Below are positions 54,842 through 62,921 of a DNA stretch of 64,000 nucleotides, piece by piece. Below the pieces are notes generated by a model, which saw nothing but the letters and a program-made list of their open reading frames with translations, did not search any database and was not told the origin of the DNA. Each line of letters opens with the position of its first letter. The stretch's first letter is position 1. This stretch comes from Rhodopseudomonas telluris (GTDB lineage Bacteria; Pseudomonadota; Alphaproteobacteria; Rhizobiales; Xanthobacteraceae). The stretch spans positions 79,532 to 143,531 of the forward strand of contig NZ_JBHLWM010000006.1 of assembly GCF_042432815.1 (NCBI RefSeq), in the 5' to 3' direction. Position numbers and translations under genes: made by a program.

Positions 54842-55330
54842 TCACGCCGCCAGCTGGTTCGATGGGGTCGCAACGACGCCGATCGACGCGTCAGTTGCGG
54901 TCATCAGGCGTGCCAGATCAAAAATGATGACGAAGCGATCGCCCTTGCGGCCGATGCCGGCGATGTAGTCCGACTTCCACTTGCCGCCGACGTCGGGGAC
55001 CTGCTCTAGCGAGCTTTCCTCGATATCGGTGACTTCGTAGACGCAGTCGGCGACGAAGCCGACGCCGACGACGCGATCACCGACCGGAACGTCGAGAATG
55101 ATGATCCGCGTCGCTTCGGTCGCCGCCACCGCCGGCAAATCGAGCTTGAGACGCAGATCGAGGATCGGATAGCCGGAGCCGCGCACGTCGATCATGCCGA
55201 GCATGAACTCGGGCGCGTGCGGCAGCCGTGCGATCGGCCGCATGTCGAGAATTTCGCGGACGTTGCGGATCGAAATGCCGAAGGTCTCTCCGGCCAATCC
55301 CAACGTCAGATATTGCGCCAATTCGGCCAT
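54842..55330 (-). CDS. cheW: Chemotaxis adaptor CheW (copy 3)
   Basis: 162 aa, with the same fold and same motifs as the gene at 52305-52790 (QYLTLGLAGETFGISIRNVR, GSGYPILDLRLKLDLPAV). It differs at scattered residues and in the C-terminal 20 residues (ATDASIGVVATPSNQLAA here, SAKLPEHELAVESSRAA there). It is 60 bp downstream of the first CheW and 80 bp upstream of the CHASE3-type MCP. It probably pairs functionally with that receptor. Confidence 0.95.
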   Translation of the reverse strand: MAELAQYLTLGLAGETFGISIRNVREILDMRPIARLPHAPEFMLGMIDVRGSGYPILDLRLKLDLPAVAATEATRIIILDVPVGDRVVGVGFVADCVYEVTDIEESSLEQVPDVGGKWKSDYIAGIGRKGDRFVIIFDLARLMTATDASIGVVATPSNQLAA

Positions 55331-55390
55331 CTCACACTCCGCCCCGGCAATCCCGGGCGCATCCGCGCGCCGTCGTCATCGCGCGCTTGC

Positions 55391-55861
55391 TCAATTCAGG
55401 ATCCGTTCCATGTTCGGCACGATCACGAATTCCTCGCGCCACTTGGTGATGAAGCGGATGTAGTCGGGCTTCCAATGCATGCCGACGCGCGGTGTCTGCT
55501 GGACGTCGACCTTGGAAATCTCGGTGACCTCGTAGACTTTGTCGGCGGTGACGCCGACCAGCACCGGATCGTTGTCGATGCAGACTTCGAGCACCACGAT
55601 CCGCGTATCGACCGTCTCTTGCGCCGCCGGCATGCCGAAGCGGATGCGCAGATCCGCGTAAGGGATGACGTTGCCGCGGACGTTGATGACGCCCGGCACG
55701 AACGACTTGGCACCAGCCACCTTGGTGGCCGGAATGGGATCGATGATCTCCCGCACGGCTCCGGCGTCGAGCGCGAACTTCTCGTCGCCGAGCCCGATCA
55801 TCACCACCTGGATCGCGTCGGCGCTGTGAGTCGCGTCTTGAACTTGATCCCTGCTCATCAC
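55391..55861 (-). CDS. cheW: Chemotaxis adaptor CheW (copy 1, CheA-linked)
   Basis: 156 aa. CheW fold with IQVVMIGLGDEKFALDAGAV then REIIDPIPATKVAG, VPGVINVRGNVIPYADLRIR and VLVGVTADKVYEVTEISKVD. It is clearly more divergent than the two near-identical copies downstream. The start overlaps the CheA stop by 4 bp (ATGA), so it is translationally coupled to CheA and likely the core adaptor of the array. Confidence 0.95.
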   Translation of the reverse strand: MMSRDQVQDATHSADAIQVVMIGLGDEKFALDAGAVREIIDPIPATKVAGAKSFVPGVINVRGNVIPYADLRIRFGMPAAQETVDTRIVVLEVCIDNDPVLVGVTADKVYEVTEISKVDVQQTPRVGMHWKPDYIRFITKWREEFVIVPNMERILN

Positions 55862-57936
55862 GCCGCCTCGCTCATTTGCTGCTTCTCCGTGTGGGCCTGG
55901 GCCAGCGCGACGAGCTGGACGACATCGAGGATCAGCGCCGCCGTGCCGTCGCCGAGGATGGTGGCGCCGGAGAAGATCGTGACGTTGGAATGCAGCTTCG
56001 ACAGCGACTTGATCACGGTCTGGTGGTTGCCGATGATCTGGTCGGCCACCAAGCCGACGCGGGTCTCACCGGTCGAGATGATGATCGTCTTCTGGTGCTC
56101 GTCCGGCTGGCCGCTGGATTCGAACACGTCCCGGAGCCGCATGAACGGCACGAGATTGCCGCGGACGTTGAGGAAGTTGCGGCCACGCGAGCGCTCGTCT
56201 TCGGCGGTGAGTTCGACGCATTCTTCGACGGCCGACAGCGGGATGATGTAGCGCTGGTCGCCGACACGGATCAGCAGCCCTTCGATGATCGCCAGCGTCA
56301 GCGGCAGGCGCAGCGTCACCGTGGTGCCCTGCCCCGGCACGGTCGACAGATCGATCGAGCCGCGCATGTTCTCGATGGTGCGCTTGACGACGTCCATGCC
56401 CACACCGCGGCCGGACAGCGCCGAGATCGTCTGCGCGGTCGAAAAGCCCGGATGAAACAGGAACTGATGGATCTCGTGATCGGACAGCGTCGCGCCGGGC
56501 GCGATCAGCCCCTGCTCCTCGGCCTTGGCGCGGATGCGCGCGGTGTTGAGGCCGCCGCCGTTGTCCTTCACGGTCACCAGCACCTGCGCGCCGGCATGCA
56601 CTGCTGCGAGCTCGATGCGGCCCTGCTCTGGCTTGCCAGCCGCCGCGCGGGCGGACGGAGCTTCGATGCCGTGGTCGATCGAGTTGCGGATCAGGTGGAC
56701 CAGCGGATCGGCCAAGCACTCGATCATGGTCTTGTCGAGTTCGGTGTCTTCGCCGGTGGTGACGAACTCGACCGGCTTGCCGAGATCGCGCGACAGATCG
56801 TGGATCAGGCGGCGGAAGCGGCCGAACAGAGAGCCGATCGGCACCATGCGGGCACCCATCGTGGTGTCGCGCAGGCTGGAGGCGAGCCGCTCGATTTCCT
56901 CGGCGATCATCTTGATCGACAGGTCGGATCCGGAGGCAGCGAGCTGGCTCAGCCGCGCCTGCGCGATCACCAGTTCGCCGACGCGGTCCATCAACTCGTC
57001 GAGCCGTTCGGCCTGGACGCGGACGGTGGCAATGCCACGATCATCGGCGCGGCGCGGCTCGGCGCTGCGCCGCTCCGGCTTCGGCGCGGACGCGGCAGGC
57101 TGTTCGGCTGCAACGACGGGTTCGGCCGGCGGCACGATCGACACCTCGGGCGCCGCGACCTCGGGCAGCGTCTCCTCGAGAAGCATGTCTTCGAACGGAG
57201 CCGGCGACCGATGCTGCTGCAACAGAGGCTCCAGCGTGAGCTTCATTTCGTCGATGACGAACATGAAGACGTCGTCGATCGCCGCTTTGTCACAGTCGGA
57301 ATGCAGCGCGACGTCCCACTTCAGATAACACTCTTCCGGCTCCATCTCGTCGATGTACGGAACGTCGTCGGTCAGCGGCACCACGAAGCAGGGGCCGAGC
57401 TTGGCGAGGTCCTCGAGCAGATCGAGCGGATTGGAGCCGTTGCGGAGAATGTGCTGGTCGAAGTCGAGACGCAGTCGCCAGCCGATCGGGCGGTCTTCGG
57501 TCGGCGCCGAGGCCGGAGCAGCCGAGGGAGCTGCAGCAGCCGCGACAGGCGCGGCAGCTTCGCCCGGCGGCACGAAGCGGGTGAGATCGGCCAGGATCGA
57601 GTCGCCGATAATCGAATCCGCATCGTCCGGGGTTTCGATCAGCGCGCGGATGAAATCCTTGGCGGCCAGCGCCACCGAGATCAGATCCTGGGTCGGCTTG
57701 ATCTCGCCTTTGCGGACGCGCTCGAAAGCGGTTTCGAATTCGTGGGTGAAGGTCGCCACCTTGTCGAAGCCGAACATCGCGCCCGAGCCCTTGATGGTAT
57801 GCAGGGCGCGAAACGCGGCGTCGATCAGTTCGCGATCGTCGGGATCCTGGCCGAGGTCGAGCAGTGCGGCTTCGAGCACTTCGAACAGCTCGGCGGCTTC
57901 TTGGCGAAAGACTGCTGCCGGATCGATCGTCGTCAT
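55858..57936 (-). CDS. cheA: Chemotaxis histidine kinase CheA
   Basis: 692 aa. Domain order: Hpt P1 (AAFRALHTIKGSGAMFGFDK, phospho-His near residue 48), a region of about 80-300 with a Pro/Ala-rich linker and no well-conserved response-regulator-binding P2, the dimerisation P3 (RLDELMDRVGELVIAQARLS), the P4 kinase (IRNSIDHGIEAPSARAAAGK, VTVKDNGGGLNTARIR, SGRGVGMDVV) and C-terminal CheW-like P5. It phosphorylates CheY and CheB in response to receptor state. It overlaps both neighbours by 4 bp, so the core genes are tightly co-translated. Confidence 0.97.
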   Translation of the reverse strand: MTTIDPAAVFRQEAAELFEVLEAALLDLGQDPDDRELIDAAFRALHTIKGSGAMFGFDKVATFTHEFETAFERVRKGEIKPTQDLISVALAAKDFIRALIETPDDADSIIGDSILADLTRFVPPGEAAAPVAAAAAPSAAPASAPTEDRPIGWRLRLDFDQHILRNGSNPLDLLEDLAKLGPCFVVPLTDDVPYIDEMEPEECYLKWDVALHSDCDKAAIDDVFMFVIDEMKLTLEPLLQQHRSPAPFEDMLLEETLPEVAAPEVSIVPPAEPVVAAEQPAASAPKPERRSAEPRRADDRGIATVRVQAERLDELMDRVGELVIAQARLSQLAASGSDLSIKMIAEEIERLASSLRDTTMGARMVPIGSLFGRFRRLIHDLSRDLGKPVEFVTTGEDTELDKTMIECLADPLVHLIRNSIDHGIEAPSARAAAGKPEQGRIELAAVHAGAQVLVTVKDNGGGLNTARIRAKAEEQGLIAPGATLSDHEIHQFLFHPGFSTAQTISALSGRGVGMDVVKRTIENMRGSIDLSTVPGQGTTVTLRLPLTLAIIEGLLIRVGDQRYIIPLSAVEECVELTAEDERSRGRNFLNVRGNLVPFMRLRDVFESSGQPDEHQKTIIISTGETRVGLVADQIIGNHQTVIKSLSKLHSNVTIFSGATILGDGTAALILDVVQLVALAQAHTEKQQMSEAA

Positions 57937-58298
57937 GAGCGCACCAGCCTGCTGACGACCGACACCAGCTGCTCCGGTTTGAACGGCTTGGTGATCCAGC
58001 CCGTGGCCCCGCAGCTCTTGGCTTCCTGCTTCACGGCGTCGTTGGACTCCGTGGTCAGGAACACGATCGGAAGCCCGAGCAGCGTCGGCACCTTGCGCAG
58101 TGCCTTGATCAGCTCCAGCCCGTTCATCACCGGCATGTTGAGGTCGGTGATGACCAGGTCCACCTTGGTCGACTGCGCCTTGGCGAGCCCCTGCGCGCCA
58201 TCGCCGGCTTCCAGAACGCTGTGCCCGGCTGGCTCCAGCGTCACTTTGATCATCTGGCGAATGCTGGGGGAGTCATCGACGGTGAGAATCGTGGCCAT
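57933..58298 (-). CDS. cheY: Chemotaxis response regulator CheY
   Basis: 121 aa single receiver domain. Acidic pair LTVDDSPSIRQMI, phospho-acceptor Asp in VDLVITDLNMPVMNG (about residue 54), Thr in VFLTTESND and Lys in GWITKPFKPEQL. After phosphorylation by CheA it would bind a flagellar switch or another output. Its start shares one base with the STAS gene's stop (TAATG) and its stop overlaps the CheA start by 4 bp. No phosphatase gene (CheZ, CheC or CheX) is seen in the cluster. Confidence 0.96.
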   Translation of the reverse strand: MATILTVDDSPSIRQMIKVTLEPAGHSVLEAGDGAQGLAKAQSTKVDLVITDLNMPVMNGLELIKALRKVPTLLGLPIVFLTTESNDAVKQEAKSCGATGWITKPFKPEQLVSVVSRLVRS

Positions 58299-58621
58299 TA
58301 CGAGCCACCTTTCTTCTGCGGGAAATGCTGATCGATCATCGCGTCGCTGGAAAAGCCGGCGCGGCGGATGGTGTTGCGAAGCGGCTGAGACAGCTCGGTC
58401 AGCACGACCGGCCTGCCCTGGGCCTCGCCGGTCTTGGCGGTCGAGAGCAGAAGCTGGACCGAGGTGACGTCCGCTTTGTCCACGCTGGAGCAGTCGATCT
58501 CCAACCGGCCTTGCCGGCTGAAGGCTTCGCGAACCGCCTCGTAGATTCCCCGGATTGAGCTGATGCTGAAGTCGGAAGGAAGCCGCAGCGAATTCTTCGC
58601 CCCGGCAGGATCGTGCGTCAT
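58298..58621 (-). CDS. STAS-domain protein heading the che cluster
   Basis: 107 aa from ATG 58621; a TTG four codons earlier is possible. STAS-type pattern: FSISSIRGIYEAVREAFSRQ, IDCSSVDKADVTSVQLLLST with a Ser/Thr at the phosphorylatable loop, and PVVLTELSQPLRNTIRRAG. STAS proteins head che clusters in several Alphaproteobacteria, where they are accessory regulators. It overlaps CheY by one base, so it is co-translated. Its role here is not established. Confidence 0.85.
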   Translation of the reverse strand: MTHDPAGAKNSLRLPSDFSISSIRGIYEAVREAFSRQGRLEIDCSSVDKADVTSVQLLLSTAKTGEAQGRPVVLTELSQPLRNTIRRAGFSSDAMIDQHFPQKKGGS

Positions 58622-58863
58622 TGCAGGCCCCAATCAACCAGCGACCTGCGCGGGGACAATTGGTGATGCAATCGCCGCGCAGTCGCTCAATGCCCACAGT
58701 GTGCCGATGAGATATTAAGAATTTATACGTGGAGGATTTAAAGTTGGGCCTCTCGCGTAGTGTCGATTATTACTTATCGGGACCGCGCCCCGCAGCGACG
58801 CCCTCGGCCACAAATCGAACTATCGCCTGCCGCGCAGGCATTATTCGCCACACGCAATCTGCG

Positions 58864-58881
58864 CTACGTACATTTACGTAG
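58864..58881. promoter_or_regulatory. Dyad in the che / HD-GYP divergent intergenic region
   Basis: CTACGTA-CATT-TACGTAG has perfect 7-bp arms. It lies in the 387-bp gene-free region between the STAS gene (-) and the HD-GYP gene (+). The region is AT-richer than average. No obvious -35/-10 pair with canonical spacing is certain, so I assign only a possible operator. Confidence 0.3.
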
Positions 58882-59008
58882 ACCCGATCAACCGCACGAT
58901 CGGCACGCCGAATCGGCCAGATACTTCAGTAGACGTTAAACTTCGGACCGCTAGTCTTCTCGCGACTGCCGCTTATCAGCGCCAGTATAAATACGAGGAC
59001 CAGCCGAG

Positions 59009-60145
59009 ATGCTTATCCAGGCGCTTCTTGTCGACGACAGCCGCTCAGCCTTGGAGTACATGAAGCGCCAGATCGAAGCGGCCGGCGACGTCGACGCGAT
59101 CACCTTTACCGACCCCCTTCAGGCACTGGCGGCCGCGCGACACACCGACATCGCTCTCGCGCTGGTCGATTACGAGATGCCGCATCTCGACGGCATCAGC
59201 CTGATCCGCGAGCTTCGCGCGCTTCCGCATTTTTCCGACCTTCCGATCGTGATGATCACGTCGATCGAAAGCGACGACGTCCGGCTCCGTGCCCTGGACG
59301 CGGGCGCCACGGACTTCCTGTCGAAGCAGCAGAAGAGTCTTGAGACGCAGGTTCGGCTCCGCAATCTCGTCAAGCTCGGCCTGGCGATCCGAAAGCTCAA
59401 CGACCGCGCCGCACATCTGGCTTGGGAGGTGGCGGAAGCGACCCGGCAGCTTCAGGAGCGCGAGGAAGAGATCATCCTGCGGCTCGCGCTCTCGGTCGAG
59501 TATCGCGACAACGACACCGGCGACCACACGCTGCGCGTCGCCAAATACAGCCGGCTGATCGCCGAGCAGCTCGGCCTGCCGCAACGGCTGTGCCGCGACA
59601 TCTATCTGGCCGCCCCGCTGCACGACGTCGGCAAGGTTGCGACGCCGGACCATATCCTGCTGAAGCCCGGCGGGCTGACTCCCGAAGAGATCGCCGTGAT
59701 GCGAACGCATACGACGGTCGGAGGCACCATCCTCGCCGGCAGCCGGTGCGAACTGATTCAGCTGGCCGCCGACATCGCGATCGCTCACCACGAGCGCTGG
59801 GACGGCGCCGGCTACCCGCACCGCCTGAAGGGCGACGCGATTCCGATCGCCGCGCGGATCGTCGCCGTCGCCGACGTGTTCGACGCGCTGACGACGAAGC
59901 GTCCCTACAAGGAAGCCTTCCCGCTACCAATCGCACGGCAGCAACTCGAAGACGGCAAGGGTCGCCACTTCGATCAGGCTTGTGTCGATGCGTTCCTCGC
60001 GCGCTGGCCGGAGGTGCTGACGATTGCGACCGCGCAAAGCCTGCCGATCGCCAACGACGCGCCGGCCCTGCAGCCCCATATAACCATGGAAGCTCCGCAG
60101 GCAGCCGTCGCTGCTGCCATCCTGAGCGATCAGCCAGCGGCATAA
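59009..60145 (+). CDS. Receiver-HD-GYP response regulator (c-di-GMP phosphodiesterase)
   Basis: 378 aa. The receiver domain (about 5-130) has LLVDDSRSALEYM, phospho-acceptor Asp in LALVDYEMPHLDG and Lys in FLSKQQKSL. A coiled coil (about 125-155) leads to an HD-GYP domain (about 155-340) with HDVGKVATPDHIL, HTTVGG, HHERWDGAGYP and VADVFDALTTKRPYK. All metal-ligand positions that I can recognise are present. It would hydrolyse c-di-GMP when phosphorylated. It is divergent from the che cluster, linking taxis and surface attachment by inference. A strong terminator follows. Confidence 0.93.
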   Translation: MLIQALLVDDSRSALEYMKRQIEAAGDVDAITFTDPLQALAAARHTDIALALVDYEMPHLDGISLIRELRALPHFSDLPIVMITSIESDDVRLRALDAGATDFLSKQQKSLETQVRLRNLVKLGLAIRKLNDRAAHLAWEVAEATRQLQEREEEIILRLALSVEYRDNDTGDHTLRVAKYSRLIAEQLGLPQRLCRDIYLAAPLHDVGKVATPDHILLKPGGLTPEEIAVMRTHTTVGGTILAGSRCELIQLAADIAIAHHERWDGAGYPHRLKGDAIPIAARIVAVADVFDALTTKRPYKEAFPLPIARQQLEDGKGRHFDQACVDAFLARWPEVLTIATAQSLPIANDAPALQPHITMEAPQAAVAAAILSDQPAA

Positions 60146-60150
60146 AAAAC

Positions 60151-60180
60151 AAAAGGCCGGGACGCGCCCCGGCCTTTTTT
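60151..60180. terminator. Rho-independent, bidirectional terminator
   Basis: AAAAGGCCGGG-ACGCG-CCCCGGCCTTTTTT. The stem is about 11 bp with an A run on one side and a T run on the other. It sits between the HD-GYP gene (+) and the convergent small gene ending at 60215 (-). Confidence 0.9.
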
Positions 60181-60214
60181 AAATCGTCGCGCGGTTTCAG
60201 ACGCGGCGCGTCGA

Positions 60215-60439
60215 TCAGCCGCTCGGCGCCTCGTTGGAATCGCCGGGGTCCGACAGCATGCCCGTGCCCGGCGTCTTGCTCTCATCCGTCAGTTCGGGCT
60301 TGCTGTGAGGACCGGCGGGATTGCGGTCTTGCTTGGCGTCAGGCTTCGCGGACGTTGCCGCCTCGGCGGCGGCGCGGTCTTCAGGAAGGCCATTCTCGTC
60401 CGCGTCGTGGCGGCTCCGCGCCGGGTCTTGGTCCGTCAT
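60215..60439 (-). CDS. Small hydrophilic disordered protein
   Basis: 74 aa from ATG 60439, with AGGAG 8 nt upstream; the longer frame overlaps the tRNA region and is rejected. It is rich in Asp, Glu, Pro, Ala and Lys and lacks Cys, aromatic residues and any hydrophobic segment, so it is probably disordered. I do not recognise a named family. It is convergent with the HD-GYP gene and shares its terminator. Confidence 0.55.
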   Translation of the reverse strand: MTDQDPARSRHDADENGLPEDRAAAEAATSAKPDAKQDRNPAGPHSKPELTDESKTPGTGMLSDPGDSNEAPSG

Positions 60440-60656
60440 CCTCACACTCCTGATTGCCTTGCAAGCCTTCGGCCTGTCGCTCGTGTGCACAGAACCGCAT
60501 GGCCTCGTCGCGGCAACATCGGCGGCCCCGGTCGGTTCCTGACGGATAGCCGCAGGCAGACCGCCGCCATCGCCGGGCGGCCGTGGGGATTCTTCACGCC
60601 GAAGGGATCGCAGATGGCCGGACGGCTCCAGACGGGCCGCAACTTCCTGAAAATAT

Positions 60657-60731
60657 TGGCTGGGGCGGGAGGGATCGAACCTCCGCATGGGGGAATCAAA
60701 ATCCCCTGCCTTACCGCTTGGCTACGCCCCA
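60657..60731 (-). tRNA. tRNA-Gln (anticodon TTG)
   Basis: Read on the - strand, the acceptor stem TGGGGCG pairs with CGCCCCA, followed by G and an encoded CCA. The anticodon stem GGGGA/TCCCC closes the loop TTTTGAT, so the anticodon is TTG. The D arm is AGCCAAGCGGTAAGGC and the T loop is TTCGATC. No integrase is next to it. The surrounding gene-free stretch 60440-60933 contains nothing else I can support. Confidence 0.96.
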
Positions 60732-60933
60732 TCGCCCGGCCGCGCCCGAATGAGGCGGCGCGGATCAAGTTTCCGGCTCCGTCGGTCTATAGAGACGGCC
60801 GCCGGTTTTCAACCGCCCAGGCCGGTCCTGGAACCGCGAAAATCGGCTCGGCGGTACGGCGTGACGAAAGGTTGAGAGTGACCTGAATTCATGGAAGAAG
60901 GCGGGCCAGTTCTCCGACAGCCGGGATCTTCAC

Positions 60934-62715
60934 ATGACCTATCGCGCTCCGATCGACGACATCCTGCTCTCCCTCAACCACGGCGCGGGCCTGCAGGCCG
61001 CGGTGGCGGCCGGGCATCTCGGCGACTACGACAGCGAGATCACCGCGCAGGTGCTGGAAGAGGCCGGCAAGTTCGCCGGCGACATCCTGGCGCCGCTGAA
61101 CCGGGTCGGCGACAAGCACGGCATCGAGCTCAAGCACAACAAGGTCACCACCGCGCCGGGCTGGCCGGATGCCTATCAGCGCTGGGTCGCGGCAGGCTGG
61201 AACGCCGTGTCCGGGCCCGAGGAATTCGGCGGCCAGGGCCTGCCGGCCGCGCTCAACGCGGTCTGCACCGAACTCTGGGCCTCGTCCAACATGGCGTTCG
61301 GGCTGTGCCCGCTGCTGACGCTGTCGGCGATCGACGCGCTGCACACCCATGGCAGCGACGAACTGAAGACCATCTATCTCGGCAAGCTGGTGTCGGGCGA
61401 ATGGACCGGCACGATGCAGCTCACCGAGCCGCAGGCCGGCTCCGACGTCGGCGCGCTGCGCACCCGCGCCGAGCGCGCGGCGGACGGCACCTACAAGATC
61501 TTCGGCAGCAAGATCTTCATCACCTACGGCGACCACGACATGACCGACAACATCGTGCATTTCGTGCTCGCCCGATTGCCCGATGCGCCCGCCGGCACCA
61601 AGGGCATCTCGCTGTTCCTGGTCCCGAAATTCCTCGTCAACGCCGACGGCACGCTGGGCGCGCGCAACGACATCTTCCCGAGCGGCGTCGAGCACAAGCT
61701 CGGCATCCACGCTTCGCCGACCTGCACGATGCAGATGGGCGATCAGGGCGGCGCGATCGGCTACCTGATCGGCGAGGAAAACCGCGGCATGCAGTGCATG
61801 TTCACGATGATGAATCATGCTCGCTTGGGTGTCGGCCTCGAAGGCGTCGGCATCGCCGACCGCGCCTATCAGCAAGCGCTGGCCTATGCGCAGGAGCGCA
61901 AACAGGGCCGCGCGATCGGCAGCACGGGCACCGGCTCCGATCCGATCATCAAGCATCCCGACGTCAAGCGCATGCTGCTGACGATGCGGGCACTGACCGG
62001 TGCCGCGCGGACGATCTGCTACGCGACCGCGGTCGCGCTGGATATCGCCGCGCGCAGCAGCGATCCGAAAGTCCGCGCCGCCGCGACCGCGCGCGCCGCG
62101 CTGCTGACGCCGATTGCCAAGGCGTTCTCCACCGACATCGGCACCGAGGTCGCCTCGCTCGGCGTGCAGATCCATGGCGGCATGGGCTTCATCGAGGAAA
62201 CCGGCGCCGCGCAGCATTATCGCGACGCCCGCATCGCGCCGATCTACGAAGGCACCAACGGCATCCAAGCCATCGATCTCGTCACCCGCAAGCTCGGCGC
62301 CAACAGCGGCGAGTCGGTGTGGGCGCTGCTCGGCGAACTCGACGGCATCATCAAGGACGTCGAAGCCAGCAATGACCCGGCGTTCGGCGCCACCGGCCCG
62401 CGGCTGCGCGACGCGCTCGATGCACTGACCCGGACCAGCAAGTATCTGCTCGAGAAGCTCGGCAGCTCGACCAACGATGCGCTCGCCGGCGCAACACCGT
62501 ATCTGCGGCTGTTCGGCGCGACGCTCGGCGGCTGCTCGCTCGCGGCCGAGGCGTTGGCGGCGCGCAATCTCGACGGCGTCGCCGAGCCGGCGCGTTACGT
62601 CACGCTGGCGCGGTTCTTCGCCGAAAACGTCGCGGTGCAGGCCGGCGCGCTGGAGCGTAACGTGGTCGATGCCGCCACCGGTCTACAGGGGGCCGACGCG
62701 GTGCTGACCGCCTGA
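60934..62715 (+). CDS. Acyl-CoA dehydrogenase (long form with C-terminal extension)
   Basis: 593 aa, about 200 longer than simple members, as in the DmdC/long-form group with an extra C-terminal helical domain. It starts MTYRAPIDDILLSLNHGAGL. FAD/substrate motifs: TMQLTEPQAGSDVGALRTRA, IFGSKIFITYGDHDM, MMNHARLGVGLEGVGIADRA and the region with catalytic Glu, IYEGTNGIQAIDLVTRKLG. It oxidises an acyl-CoA to the enoyl-CoA, passing electrons to ETF. The next gene, 206 bp later in the same direction, is an enoyl-CoA hydratase, the next beta-oxidation step. Confidence 0.93.
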   Translation: MTYRAPIDDILLSLNHGAGLQAAVAAGHLGDYDSEITAQVLEEAGKFAGDILAPLNRVGDKHGIELKHNKVTTAPGWPDAYQRWVAAGWNAVSGPEEFGGQGLPAALNAVCTELWASSNMAFGLCPLLTLSAIDALHTHGSDELKTIYLGKLVSGEWTGTMQLTEPQAGSDVGALRTRAERAADGTYKIFGSKIFITYGDHDMTDNIVHFVLARLPDAPAGTKGISLFLVPKFLVNADGTLGARNDIFPSGVEHKLGIHASPTCTMQMGDQGGAIGYLIGEENRGMQCMFTMMNHARLGVGLEGVGIADRAYQQALAYAQERKQGRAIGSTGTGSDPIIKHPDVKRMLLTMRALTGAARTICYATAVALDIAARSSDPKVRAAATARAALLTPIAKAFSTDIGTEVASLGVQIHGGMGFIEETGAAQHYRDARIAPIYEGTNGIQAIDLVTRKLGANSGESVWALLGELDGIIKDVEASNDPAFGATGPRLRDALDALTRTSKYLLEKLGSSTNDALAGATPYLRLFGATLGGCSLAAEALAARNLDGVAEPARYVTLARFFAENVAVQAGALERNVVDAATGLQGADAVLTA

Positions 62716-62854
62716 GCGGGCCGCATTCGACACCCAAAATCGTTGAGGCAAACTTGGGGCAACCCCGGGGGCCGAGCGTCCCGACGCTCCCCCTCGCCGT
62801 AACCGGTTGAAAATCGGAGTCTTTCGTCGAACCCCGTTCTGACCCCGCAAGTGA

Positions 62855-62864
62855 TAGTGTACAC
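62855..62864. promoter_or_regulatory. Palindrome upstream of the enoyl-CoA hydratase gene
   Basis: AGTGTACACT is a perfect 10-bp palindrome, 58 bp before the ATG of the hydratase gene and 140 bp after the previous stop. It could be an operator (TetR/FadR-type sites have similar form); nothing more specific can be claimed. Confidence 0.3.
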
Positions 62865-62921
62865 TGTTCGCAAATGCGGCCGTCTGTCCGGCCGCAAGCG
62901 AACCGGGTTGGGGGAAAGTCC

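Noticed and set aside
58739..58790. Possible sigma-28 type promoter (TAAAGTTG ... GTCGATTA) upstream of the HD-GYP gene.
   Set aside because: The spacing differs by about four bases from the consensus and the second block is poor.
60657..60731. tRNA-Gln as an attachment site for an integrated element.
   Set aside because: No integrase gene and no repeat of the tRNA 3' end could be found within the window.
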